This document shows positions 1-10,883 of a stretch of DNA of 64,000 nucleotides, in pieces; the stretch's first letter is position 1; every line of letters starts with the position of its first letter. The notes below the pieces were generated by a model, which was not told the DNA's origin, made no database searches, and worked only from the letters and a program-made list of their open reading frames with translations. The position numbers and the translations under genes were made by a program. This stretch comes from Dentipellis sp. KUC8613 (lineage: Eukaryota > Basidiomycota > Agaricomycetes > Russulales > Hericiaceae), in NCBI GenBank assembly GCA_002286715.1, contig NSJX01000058.1, forward strand, positions 72,075 through 136,074. The letters run 5' to 3'.

Positions 1-1
1 G

Positions 2-1204
2 AGCGCGCGCACCAGCGTCCACAAGTACATCGTCAGCAACTGGACGCCGCCGAGTTGGGCGAAGGGGTTCCAGAAGGGCGAGGCGCCGAAAGAGCGCACC
101 CCGCCCCCTGCGGACCCCATGGCTTGGGAAGCAGCCGGTGATGAGCTGATCATCACGGTAGAGGAACGGCTCCGCACGGAGGGACCGATGAACCAAGGCC
201 CTAAGGCCCAATCATCAGTCCCCACGGCGGCGTCGACATCCGCAACGACGACCACTGCGTCGTCATCCACCACGGCGAAGCCTACCCAGGCGACCCGTGA
301 CATCAAGGGCAAGGCGAAGGTCCCGATTAAGACCGCCGCCCCAGCCCGCACCGCATCGCTCGACGAGTGGCGCCAGTGGATCGTAACAACGAACCACAAG
401 ACGCACGGGCTCGTCGTGGCCGACGGCAAATTCACCGACACTACGGTGAACGCATTCAGGGAGCTGTACCAACTCCACCCCAAAAGCCCCGCGCATAGGG
501 CGGAGTGGTACGCACTCGCAACGTCGCTGCTGGCGGACCCAGTCTCGTACTTGGTCCGCCTGCATGAATGGGACATCACCCCGGCATCCAAGCGAACGTA
601 CTGGCGTATGGAAATGCCACCGCCGCCCATTGACTGGGAAAGTGCGGTCGGCAAGTTCCTGGCAGATCGCGGCATTGACATTGAAGTCGCGGAGGAATTC
701 CGCGAATTCAGTGTACAATGGCTCACGTCGTGGGTAAAATCCGGCCGTAGTAAGCCCGGTGACCCCACTGACGTCGCGTACAAGGCCTTGACGGCCCCGC
801 CCCCGATGATCGACGTGGACCTGCCGATGGACGATGGGCTCGACATCGAGGGACTGGCGCCTCCCATTGAGGTGCCTGCTCCGACACCGTCGTCATCACG
901 CGCGACGACTGTTCCGTACAAACGGAAGAGTACTCTAGTCGTGGAGACACCCACCACCGTTGAAGATCCGGCGCGGGCTGCGAAGGTGGCGGAGAATATC
1001 CGTGCTCGCTTCGCACCGTCAGCCCCGGCAACATCTCGCTCTGACATGGAGGTCGACGAGATTAACGGAATCCCGGTGGGGCCCACCAACACGGAGGCTG
1101 CTCCCGCAGACGGAACGGCGGACGCCACGACGGGCCCCGTCACTCCCAGCACGACGCTCCCTGCACCGACGACCGCATCTGAGGATGCTACTCCCGCCGA
1201 GTGA
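2..1204 (+). CDS. Unknown protein, 3' part only
   Basis: The reading frame is open from the first bases of the window to the stop at 1202-1204, so the gene probably begins upstream. The first internal Met is at 119. The product has a Thr/Ser/Ala-rich stretch (around 210-300), then a more ordered, Trp-containing part (about 360-740), then a long Pro/Thr/Ala-rich tail with acidic patches. I see no catalytic motif, membrane segment or zinc knuckle. It resembles the many low-complexity unknown proteins found near transposons in Agaricomycetes, but nothing here proves a gag-like role. The opposite-strand ORFs over it are shadows. Sure of coding, not of function. Confidence 0.55.
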   Translation, partial: SARTSVHKYIVSNWTPPSWAKGFQKGEAPKERTPPPADPMAWEAAGDELIITVEERLRTEGPMNQGPKAQSSVPTAASTSATTTTASSSTTAKPTQATRDIKGKAKVPIKTAAPARTASLDEWRQWIVTTNHKTHGLVVADGKFTDTTVNAFRELYQLHPKSPAHRAEWYALATSLLADPVSYLVRLHEWDITPASKRTYWRMEMPPPPIDWESAVGKFLADRGIDIEVAEEFREFSVQWLTSWVKSGRSKPGDPTDVAYKALTAPPPMIDVDLPMDDGLDIEGLAPPIEVPAPTPSSSRATTVPYKRKSTLVVETPTTVEDPARAAKVAENIRARFAPSAPATSRSDMEVDEINGIPVGPTNTEAAPADGTADATTGPVTPSTTLPAPTTASEDATPAE

Positions 1205-1286
1205 ACAACTCGCGCACCACACCACGCCTAACGGTACTACGCTACCCATGGCCAGATATGGATGAAAATCCACGTCCCTACCACCT

Positions 1287-1306
1287 CCCGAACCGCGCGG
1301 TTCGGG
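1287..1306. repeat. 20-bp perfect palindrome
   Basis: CCCGAACCGCGCGGTTCGGG reads the same on both strands. It lies about 85 bp after the stop of the first gene, in an otherwise featureless stretch (1205-2030). It could be a foldback or a dimeric protein-binding site; function unknown. Confidence 0.6.
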
Positions 1307-2034
1307 GTTCATCATCGCAGCGCTACGGCGCATATCCTTCTCGTTTTTCTTTTGGTCGATCCGGCTGTAGGCCTCCTCTGGAAGGGGCGAGTGTAACGCG
1401 TACGGTATTATTACGTACGAACGATTACGCTTACTTGCCTTCGGCTTCGGCACGGACTTAGCGGACTCCCGTACTCTACGTAATCCGGCCATCTCCGAAT
1501 CAGATGGCCGATGACTACTTAATCGGCGAGCGCGCACTTGGCGCGCTCGACCTATCTTGCTTGTACCCCCGCACATCGTACCCTGGAGCTCAATAATAAC
1601 TGAGTCTGGTGTATTGTGCCCGTGTGAGCAACAGGTCGTTAAACATCTCTCCCCCGCGCCCATTACAGATATCCACTGACGGCTTCTCAGTATCACGCAG
1701 TTCGGAGGAACGCTCACACTATATTTGAATCTAGGAGGCGACGAGCAAGTTAGGTGCGTCATACTAACTGTAGGAACCACCTTCAGACACACGCGGTCGC
1801 TTTTGACTAGCCGAAGTTGTCGGAGAAGGTTCTGCAGAACTTCGCATATTAGCGAAACCATTCGGAGCGGGGAGTCATACGACCTTCGCTACGGTTGAAC
1901 TTGCTCCACCCGTATCGCAGAAGCCTCATCTCCTCCAATGGTGCTTGCATCCTGCAACCCGAAGAATATGCGTTCCGAGGGTGTCTGCATATCTACCTCA
2001 CCGCTGTGGACCATGGAGGAGATATCGCGAGCCG

Positions 2035-2040
2035 TATAAA
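2035..2040 (+). promoter_or_regulatory. TATA box of the AA9 gene
   Basis: TATAAA stands 75 bp upstream of the AA9 start codon, a normal distance for a fungal inducible promoter. Confidence 0.6.
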
Positions 2041-2109
2041 AGCAGAGCGGAGAGGTCTGTGACCGGCAGGTGAATCCCTCAGCCGTCCGAAACTCTCTGT
2101 CTATTCAAC

Positions 2110-3133
2110 ATGAAGTCTGCACTTGTTTCTGCTGCGACGGCGGCGGTCATCCTCGCGGGCTCTGCCTCCGCTCACACTATCTTTCAAGTATGCCAAGCCC
2201 GTTCTACCGCCGCTGTCCCTCTACATTCACTCTAACCTCTGTCGTTGTGCCTAGGAAATGTATGTGAACGGTGCAGACCAGGGCCACATCAATGGTATCC
2301 GGGTTCCTGACTACGACGGTGTAAGGCCCAACGCAGTCCCGTTTCCCGCACGTCCCTAACTGCTCCCGCGCAGCCGATCACCGATGTCACCTCCAACGAC
2401 CTCATCTGCAATGGCGGCATCAACCCCTACCACCAGCCCATCTCCATGGACATCATCTCCGTCCCGGCCGGCGCGTCCTACACGGCGGAATGGCACCACA
2501 CGCTCGACGGCGCCGACCCGTCCGACCCCGCGGACCCCATCGACTCGTCGCACAAGGGCCCCGTGCTGACGTACATGGCAAAGGTGGACAACGCGACGCA
2601 GACGGATGTCACTGGCCTGCAGTGGTTCAAGATCTGGGAGGACGGCTTCACCGCGAGTGACCAGACGTGGGGCGTGGACAGGTTGATTGCGAACAAGGGC
2701 AAGGTGACGTTCACCATCCCCTCGTGCATCGAGCCTGGGCAGTACCTCCTTCGCCATGAGATCATCGGTGAGAATCCTGTTCCCGTGCCACCGTCCTGAA
2801 CTCACTGTACCTCGTTACAGCTCTGCATGCCGCCGAGAGCTACCCTGGTGCCCAATTCTACGTCAGTTTTGTATTCGTTTTTGGAGCCGGCAACGACTGA
2901 CAGTGGTCTCTTACAGATGGAGTGCGCTCAGCTGCAGATCACCGGTGGAGGAAGTGCGTCGCCTGCGACCGTCAGCTTCCCTGGTGCCTACTCCGGTGCG
3001 TGTTCTCGTCTCGATATCTCAAATATTCGTCTCACCGTTCCGCTATACAGGCAGCGACCCCGGCATCACCATCAACATCTACCAGACGCTCTCCTCGTAC
3101 ACCATTCCCGGCCCTCCCGTTTTCTCTTGCTGA
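2110..3133 (+). CDS. AA9 lytic polysaccharide monooxygenase (formerly GH61)
   Basis: A secreted copper enzyme that cuts cellulose or related glucans oxidatively outside the cell. Six exons fit: 2110-2187, 2255-2320, 2374-2767, 2821-2861, 2917-2995, 3051-3133, all with GT-AG borders. A signal peptide of about 21 residues ends at Ala, and the mature protein starts with His (HTIFQ), the first copper-brace ligand. The second His is in the YTAEWHH segment. The family motif [12 protein letters not shown] supplies the outer-sphere His/Gln and the axial Tyr. The fold ends near VFSC and no CBM1 or linker follows, so this is a single-domain form. The TATA box and secretion signal fit an inducible plant-cell-wall enzyme. 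Substrate and C1/C4 preference cannot be told. Confidence 0.93.
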
Positions 3134-3350
3134 ATATCCTTCTGACCCACGCGACGGTGTCGCGAGCGGCCGCAGCGTGCCTGCGCGGATGTACATATGT
3201 TTTTGAAAATATTTATTTTCGAGCGTCGAGAAATATCACACAACACACAGCACGATCATAGCTACACGATAGATTGAAAGCGAACCCAGAAATCATTACA
3301 GCCGTACACCAGAATAGTGGATACAGTATGAACATTGCAAGTCATCAGTA

Positions 3351-5313
3351 TCATGCATTAGCGAAGAGACGCTTGGTATATCTGGAAAAAAGGGTCCTAA
3401 GCGCGATGCCAGAGAAGCGAAGACAAGAAAACTCACGAGTTCAAGCCGTGCACCCCACCCTCAACCTGCGCACTCGCAGTACGCAGCTCGAACCGCACCC
3501 GGCCCTCCTGGACACCAGCCCTCAACTCCTTCACGTTCTTCACCCCAATGTCCTGGAACGAATGCTGGAGACCAGCATGGAGGTACGGCAGGAAGTCCTT
3601 GACGCTGCCCTTGTCCTGGACGTCGCCAGAGACACCCTGCGCGACCTTAACCGCCGACGACTCGGAGAAGTAGCGCGAAGTCGCCGCGTTCTCGTGAATA
3701 TGCTTCGCGGCCTGCGACTTGGACGCGGGGGTGGGATACTTCGACGAGGACTTGGCACTTGCGTTGGCGCTGGCGCCCGGCTTGCCCTGCTCCATAGCCT
3801 CGATCGAACCCATGCCACGGTACGCCTTGACACGCTTGCCCTCGTGGTAGAAGTACTCTCCAGGAGCCTCGGTCGTGCCGGCGAGCAGACCACCCATCAT
3901 GACACCCCCGGCACCGAGAGAAAGTGCCTTGACGATGTGGCCGACGTTGGAGATACCACCGTCGGCGATGACGGGGACGCCGAACCTGTTGGCGAACTCG
4001 GCGACGGCGTAGACGGCGGTCGCCTGGGGACGGCCGACAGCCATGACCTCCTGCGTGATACAGATAGAGCCGGAACCCATGCCGATGCGCAGCCCGTCCG
4101 CGCCCGCGGCAATGAGAGTCGCAGCCTGCTCGCGAGTGACGACGTTGCCGGCAATGACCTCGAGGTGCGAGTAGGTCTTCTTGATCCACTGGATCATCTC
4201 GACCTGGAAGACGGAGTTGCCCTGCGACGAGTCGAGGATGACGATATCGAGACCGGCCTCGACGAGAAGAGCGAGGCGCTCCTTGTCCGCGGGGCGGGTA
4301 CCGATAGCGGCGGCGGCGTACAACTGCTTACTCTCGGGAAGCTTCGACGCGAGCGGGTAGGTCTGGTTCTTGAGCAAATCGGAGCGGGCCAGAAGGGAGA
4401 CAAGACGACCTTGCTCGTCGACGATGGGCAGCTTGCCCTTTTTGGAGTCACGGAGGATGTCGTTCGCCTGAGCGAGAGTGATGCCCTTAGCGGCGGTGAC
4501 AAGGTCCTTCGTCATGACGTCGGCGAGGCGGCTGGTGTGCGGCTGGAACTGAACATCACGAGACGTGACGATGCCAACAAGCTTTCCACCTAGGGCACCG
4601 GTATCTGGGAGAGTGTCGTTAGAATCGGCGTCCAGCACATGAGATGACGAGAGGACAGCAAGGGTCAGAGGTGTTTATAGTAAGTATCCCCATATCACGC
4701 GTGTAAACGCGTTGGATCGGCAGAACGAAGGTTATAAAATGAAAGGCTCATCATATTGAAGGGGAAAGGGCGAAGACACTCACCGGTGATGGGGATACCA
4801 CAGAACCCGAGCCGCGCCTTGATGTCCAAAACGTCCTCGACGATGTTGTCAGGCGAGAAGACGACCGGGTCGGTAATAAACCCGTTCTCGTGGCGTTTCA
4901 CGGCACGGACCATGGCCGCCTGTGCAGCAGCCGACTGGTTGTGATGAATAACGCCGATACCCCCGAGGAGCTGCACCACGCATTTTAGGTATGGCCTCAG
5001 CAGCGTCGAGTTCGAATGAACTCACCGCCATAGAGATAGCCATCTCCCCCTCCGTGACCGTGTCCATGGGGCTACTCATGAACGGAGTCTTCAAAGTCAC
5101 GTTGCGCGTGATCTTGCTCTCCGTAACGACATCGCCAGCAGGGAAGTCAATTTTTCCGGGCAGCATGAGGAAGTCGTTATACGTCAACCCGCCATGCACG
5201 GTCGAGTCCATGAGCTGAGAGACGGAAAGCCCGTCCGCATGCTTGTACGTCTTGAGGACGTCAAAAGCAGTGGCGGGATCGAGGTAGGTCTGTTTGTCTG
5301 TCGTCGCAGGCAT
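3351..5313 (-). CDS. Inosine-5'-monophosphate dehydrogenase
   Basis: Cytosolic enzyme that oxidises IMP to XMP with NAD+, the committing step of guanine nucleotide synthesis. Four exons fit (reverse order): 5313-5026, 4970-4784, 4604-3437 and 3381-3351, giving about 557 residues. The start MPATTDKQ is preferred over an in-frame upstream Met because it matches the family N-terminus. Visible landmarks are [22 protein letters not shown], the CBS-pair region and the active-site loop [11 protein letters not shown], whose Cys codon is near 4060. The [12 protein letters not shown] phosphate-binding segment and the GSIEAM flap follow. The flap region is longer and Ser/Ala-rich than in bacteria, as in other fungi. 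The uninterrupted frame seems to stop at 3433, but that TGA lies in a GTGAGT donor; the last exon adds the expected ...YTKRLF-type tail. Confidence 0.95.
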
Positions 5314-6035
5314 TTTGAAGAGGATGAAGGGGTGTCGAAGAGGGGGGGAAAGTGGGTGCGGATGGGGGGTGGGCAAGATTGCCGAGTTAGAAAGCAAAAA
5401 TTGCTCGTGCACTTATACTTTCCTCTCAGCGGAGATTGAAATAACTTCGTAAGGCAGACGACCACTCAGCACGTTCCTGCTGCGTGTCCCCCTCGCATTA
5501 CTCCTATCGGATCATCTATGTCAAGGCTCCAGCATCTTTGACGATATCCTCTGAAGTATCTTCTCAAGACAAGGACGAGAAAAATCGACGGAATAGAGAC
5601 GGTTACCAATCACGTGATGTGTATCTTTGCACACGTGATGCGGGGCGCGTCTGAGTTCGTGGTGCGACGCGTTCATCTGTGAAGCAACGCGCTGCTTCAA
5701 GTAGACGATCTGGCTATTTTCTAATTCTCTCACAAAGATCAACAGGTGCTTTTTCTCAATATTTGATCTACAAATTCTCGCGCAACGAACGGAATTATGA
5801 GTATCATACCCCTTCCCGGCTTTGTTAAGGAATGCATAAACAAGAGGCGCCAAACATCGCCGCCATGTAGTCGCCAAAGACCAACTCATTCCCCTTCGGT
5901 TTCTTCCCTCTACTTTCTCGCTTGTAAACACTCTATCGCCTTTCCTTCATCGCCCATTTCTATCTACATTTCTACCCCACACTTCGTCTCGTGTACACCC
6001 CAGATCCTGCCTTGCTCCGCTTCTCCGGCGTCAAC
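5314..6035. other. Divergent intergenic region
   Basis: Between the starts of IMP dehydrogenase (minus) and the next plus-strand gene. It is pyrimidine-rich just upstream of both starts, as usual for basidiomycete promoters. Short inverted CACGTGAT / ATCACGTG-like words occur at about 5610-5640. I see no ORF I can defend. Confidence 0.4.
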
Positions 6036-7187
6036 ATGAATCTGCTCCACCTCGTCCACAGTCGTATCCGCTCCTTCACTCAACTCGTGCTCGCCACTTT
6101 CAACCCGACCACTATCTTTCGAGTGCCGCTCGTGGATCCCCTCACGCACATGCCAGGCCGTTATCTACTCTTGGACGACCTCGGCGTCCGCTCACAGCCT
6201 TCAGCATCTGAGCCCGTGAAGAGCGTCGCTTCTCATAAGAAGACGGGAAGCATTGATGTCGCCGAGGTCGTCAAAGTTGTCAAGACGCGACGCCGAGCGA
6301 AATCTGGCCCGTGCTTCCGCCGCCCGCCCTCTGCGACGGAATCACCCTACATAGCCGCCTCTATCCTCCACCCGGAGTTATCACAGACGCCGCCCGCCCC
6401 TCGAAAGGATCCCGCCGCTGAGCTCGAGCCTTCATCGTCATTCACTCTTTCCCTAGTGCCTTCGGACGAGCCAGCATTGCTGAGCCTTAGCCTCACCACT
6501 TCGTCTTCAGATGATTCCGTCATCTACACGCCGTCCGCAAAGCGCCACATAAATAGAGAAACAGAACAGAATGCGCAAATTCTTGAAGGAAAGACTTACC
6601 CCGACGTTCACCTACCCGCGGGCACAAGCTCTGGGACAGGCCTCGGTATCGAGTTCCTTTCCAAAGACGGAGACCCCTTCAGTGGCCTCGGTATTCTCTC
6701 TTATCACGACTCCGACATCAGTCTCGTCCTCAGCGAGCTCTCGTCGCCGGAGCCAGACGTGCCAATGCCCTCGCGAATTCTGCTGGACGAGATCTACAGG
6801 ACGTTCGCGAGTCAAAATCCCACAGCGGTGCAGTTCGGCAGCCCATCTCTTTCCAGCGTCAGCAGCCTCGAAGGCGAGTCATCCTCGTTTGGGGGAGAGG
6901 CCAGGCAGCACCACTTTGCCGCAGCCGATTGCGACGAAGAGGACGTCTTTGTGGAGAAGGTCGACCCAGGCCCGACGGCGTACAGCACGCCTCTGAAGGG
7001 TAAGGGGAAGCCGCGCGTCTTGTCCCGTGCACAGCTGCGCGACAACGATTCCAGCGACTCGATAGCCGACTCAAGTTGCGGTCTCGAGCGCAGCTACAGC
7101 AAGCCTACGTTTGCGAGCCTCGCGCGGCGGGTGCGTGGGGAGAGCCGAGGTGACATTCGGAGGCTGGCGAGGACGTGGAGGTATTAG
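6036..7187 (+). CDS. Unknown Ser/Pro-rich protein
   Basis: A single uninterrupted frame of 383 residues from the Met at 6036; an in-frame Met at 5991 would add 15. The N-terminal about 50 residues are mildly hydrophobic (LLHLVHSRIRSFTQLVLATF). Next come a basic patch (KTRRRAKSGPCFRRP) and long Ser/Thr/Pro stretches. The acidic middle contains LGILSYHDSDISLVLSEL, and the C-terminus is Arg-rich. No catalytic motif is visible. Composition suggests a disordered, possibly regulatory protein. It shares the upstream region with IMP dehydrogenase. The long frame without introns and codon use like its neighbours support a real gene. Confidence 0.55.
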   Translation: MNLLHLVHSRIRSFTQLVLATFNPTTIFRVPLVDPLTHMPGRYLLLDDLGVRSQPSASEPVKSVASHKKTGSIDVAEVVKVVKTRRRAKSGPCFRRPPSATESPYIAASILHPELSQTPPAPRKDPAAELEPSSSFTLSLVPSDEPALLSLSLTTSSSDDSVIYTPSAKRHINRETEQNAQILEGKTYPDVHLPAGTSSGTGLGIEFLSKDGDPFSGLGILSYHDSDISLVLSELSSPEPDVPMPSRILLDEIYRTFASQNPTAVQFGSPSLSSVSSLEGESSSFGGEARQHHFAAADCDEEDVFVEKVDPGPTAYSTPLKGKGKPRVLSRAQLRDNDSSDSIADSSCGLERSYSKPTFASLARRVRGESRGDIRRLARTWRY

Positions 7188-7849
7188 TGCGCAGCGAGCC
7201 CCTTTTGGAGTGGTATTTCGACGGACCTATTGTCGAGATGGACGACTTCAAGCTGCTCCAGTGTATATTAGCATAGAGCGCATCGTGATGATTGCGGGAC
7301 GCGGATGTACAGTACGGATTTCTTGACTGGGAAAACCAACGAGGCGATGTCCTTTATTCGCGTGTGCACTTGAGTGATCGAACACGATGAGCTGTCCACT
7401 AGTAGCTGTTGGATAATCTAGACAGGCTGAAAGGAATTAGTACTGAAGTACTGACCGGTAGGTTGCGACGATATCGATGACAAACGCTTCGGACCTTGGC
7501 ATTTCTATGGCTTTTGGTATCAAGTCTCATAGCTGTTGCATGATCTATCTGTACCTTGAAATAAATCAGTGCCAGTGAGCTGTGATAGTCAAGCACCAGT
7601 GCCTGCGACAGTGAGCGTTGACAAGGATCTTGGTCAGGGGAATCTGACGCTGCCCTCAGGCTCCTTCGGGCGTTGCCGAACACTCTCGAGTCGTTCTTAG
7701 TCGCCGGTCAACCAGCAGCAGACGTGAAAGCGATGCAAGGAAAAAATATAATTATGCAGCGACTAAAGTAATCCAGTGATACTGTGTACGAAACAACAAC
7801 AATGTCCCTCCAGTGTGTGAATAGATATGTAGATTGCGAGTGTCCGAGC
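7188..7849. other. Convergent 3' region, nothing recognised
   Basis: Between the 3' ends of a plus-strand and a minus-strand gene. AT-richer than the genes around it. The ORFs here are short and have no codon bias or motifs. Confidence 0.4.
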
Positions 7850-9092
7850 TTAATTAGTGGGGAAAAAGAGCGGATGCCCATTCGCCGGAAGGTCGAGTAC
7901 AACCGGGCCGGCCATAGTAACGAAGTCGTTCGAGATCTTCTGCGTGTCGTTTGCGATGATGAGGAACGAGAAGCCCTTGAGGCTCTGCGGGATCGTGACG
8001 CTGTACGGCGCCTTGCCCTGCAGCGGGACGTAGGTCGTCTCGAGGCCCTGGAGGAACGCCGCCCAGAATGTGGTCGAAGTCGTGTTGACGGGGGTGAAAT
8101 TGAGCGAGATCTTCTTCCCTGCGCCGATGGAGGCCGCCGGTGTGGTGATGTTGAGCGGGTTAAAGACGCGCACGGGGAGCGGGAGGTTCGATTGTGGGCA
8201 GGACTGGATGAAGGAGAGTGCGAGTGTCCAGGCTTGGTCGAGGTCCATTGGGGTCTTTTCGCGAACGAGACGGAGGTTGAGTGATCTTAATCAGAATGGA
8301 GGAAAATGATGCCTACCTCGAATGCGTTGGAGATGGGACTTTCACCACGGATCACGCCGCTGATCCATGCTGATTGACGGGCTTTGGTGCCAAGGATGGA
8401 AGCAGCTGCGGCGTGAAGGTCCTGTGATAACAGAGGATTTCAGATTGAAGACTTTCCTCGGGTGTAGGTGTGATACATACGGGATCGACAAGGTACTGGA
8501 GGCCAGAAGTGTAGACTGAAGACATTATGAAACTGATGATATCACTCGTTTGAACGAAGGATGCAACGTCATGAACGGGGCTGCAAGTGCGACGATGAGC
8601 CCAATACAAAAACCCCGATAAAATGAGACATACAATTTCCAAACGCAAGGCTGGGGAGCACCCTTGCCCAACAGAGAATTGTACCCGTCGAGCTGTGTCT
8701 GCGTGCTTTTCGCTGCCTGCTCGTAGAAGGCTCGTGTGTTCTTCGGAAAGCCTGCCTTGTCGAAGGCGCTATCGGGGTACTTCAGGCCCGTGTTGTAGAA
8801 TGCGCTCTCGAGTTGGCCGAGCGTGGTTCCGTAGTTCAGAAGGAGAACGTCGCGATCTATCGACTCAACAGTGAGTTGCTGGACCGTTCCCAGACAAAAG
8901 GCGACACATACCGGAGTAGTTGGAGAGAATGTTGATAGAAGGTTTCGTCAACAACTGCTGATCTTCAGCACGCTTCACAGAGGGCCACCCTGGCTTCTCT
9001 GCTGGTGGCGCTGGTTCGGCTAAAAACCCAGCTTCGACCTGAGTAGCGAGTAGCCCGAGCCCTAGCGAAGCGAGAGCAATCTTGATCTGCAT
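7850..9092 (-). CDS. Secreted ferritin-like domain protein (Rds1-like stress protein)
   Basis: Five exons fit: 9092-8912, 8856-8634, 8580-8481, 8421-8317 and 8254-7850, all GT-AG, giving 337 residues. A clear signal peptide (MQIKIALASLGLGLLATQVEA) is followed by a short Pro-rich stretch. Then comes a four-helix ferritin-like domain with the signature LLLNYGTTLGQLESAFYNTGL, and later ASILGTKARQSAWISGVI. This matches the Ferritin_2 / desiccation-related family that includes fission-yeast Rds1. The C-terminal about 130 residues (NPLNITTPAASIGAGKKISLNF...) look like a beta domain often found after it. The family is linked with stress and stationary growth; whether it binds metal is unknown. The Ala/Leu-to-Glu pattern of ferritin iron ligands is only partly kept. 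Confidence 0.85.
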
Positions 9093-10883
9093 TGTGATTA
9101 AAAATACCAAAGAGAGTAGAGCAATGAAATAAAGATAGAATGCAAGAAAACTGTTGAGGAAAGAATGAGGATGAAGTGACTGGTGAATGTCGCAAAGACG
9201 TCGCAGGTTCATTCTTATGAATGAAAACATCGACACTTTCCTCCGCTACCTTCGTCAGGCTGTTCTCCGCCGGCAGCAATCCGCACTCGTTACGGAGTGA
9301 CAGAACACAGCTGCTGGTTGTAGTCGCAGTCGTCCCTCGGTGCCACGATCTTGGGAAACGCGATATCATCCTTCGGACTAGGTACGAAGGGGACTACAAT
9401 TTGCAATAGCGGCGGTCCTGCTGTATACGGTCAACATCTAACTCTGAGTTACACATACAATACAAACTCGTAGTTATTGCCTGTCACACTTGCGCGGCGT
9501 GTGGCGTCTCTGTGCTCAGCCCTACTGTCATCGTCGTCGAGATGCTAGCACAGCACCGCCAAGCCCGACGACAGGTACGACGTCACGAAGGGTGCGCCAA
9601 ATACCCGCGCAACACGGCGGTTAGAGAAGCATGTCTCTAGGGGAAGTGGTACCGTTGGAGAATGCAGAGCAGAGTGCCATGGTCAGGCCACGCTACGACT
9701 CGGATTGCCACCGCTTCGGTGGCAGAGGGGTGGATCATGTCAGAATGTCAACCCGCACGGTGTCGGAGTGACGGAACGGAACTGCTGTGCTAGGAACATT
9801 AAGGGGAAGGGGGCGTTGACACTTTGGTTAGTTTCCGTGTATTGCACGCCGAAAGGTGGGAAGTGAATAGGAACTTGAACCAAAGAAGTCGTACAAACCG
9901 CGCCTCAAGCTAGCATGTTCGCTGTCGCTGTCAGCGAATCCCTCCACGAAGCTGCTTCAAGCGAACTACAGCACTTGCCTAATTCTGCATCTTTGATGGC
10001 CCTGGCGACACCCGGAGCTTCGAGACACAGCCTCCCAGGTGGCGACTGATATGAAGCTTGCAATTGCGGGGCACGCACGACATGCTCCGCTCGGTTCGTC
10101 AGACGATACTGGGTGGATACGAACCCTAGCCATGTTAATCTTCGCCATAAGTACCTCCGATTCCAGGTACACTGGGCGTAATAGGGCCGACTCAATGAGT
10201 TTCCTGTCAGAGACCAAGCGTAGAAATTCGTACCTTCCGGACCATCCTGTTCTAATCACAGCTTGCGATATGCCGAGTTGCATCGGGAGACATGTGTACT
10301 TACCTAGAGTCGATGAGCGGTGGGACCCAATTTACGGGCGGACTCTGAGTATGTTCCGAAACGAGCGAGCGCTGGATTTGTTGGGCGTAGAGAATCCCTT
10401 TGAGACATTGATTCCTATAGTGGACAATACGACCCGAAAAGAACTAGCGATACTGGGATGTACGCAAAGAGGCGGTTAACATATTGGAACGTGGCCAGTC
10501 AATATCAAAGTCCGAGCGCGTGACGATCCACTTTAATCTGCGAAGGCACATATATACGATTCGCATGAGTCCTAGCACGGATCAATCAACACAACACTCA
10601 CCCACAAACTCTCTACTTGCTATCATGCTCGTGCTCGTCGAGCAACAAGAACTGGAAAAAGCGTCTTCCAGTTTCTTCGCACCGTCCCATGACTCGCAAC
10701 GCCATCTTTGCCAACGTGAGCAGAATTACGCAAGGCTGATTCATCTTCGCCTAATGCGCATAATTTTTTGTCCTGGACTCGTGCTGCAGACCGCCCGAGG
10801 TCAGCGGCAATATGGGGCTGGATTCTGGCATGATCCTCGTCGCTTGCATTCCCGGTTCACCACAACCCCCACCTTGACACGAC
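9093..10883. other. Long intergenic region, nothing recognised
   Basis: About 1.8 kb between the ferritin-like gene (minus) and the first MFS gene (plus). ORFs of up to 146 codons occur (for example 10039-10479) but show no domain, no consistent splice pattern and no codon bias. A TATATA word at about 10550 lies some 330 bp before the MFS start and may belong to its promoter. Confidence 0.4.

Noticed and set aside
3274..4593. 439-codon plus-strand ORF
   Set aside because: Shadow of IMP dehydrogenase, whose conserved motifs lie on the opposite strand.
10039..10479. 146-codon ORF in the gap before the first MFS gene
   Set aside because: No motif, no spliceable neighbours, overlapping ORFs in other frames.
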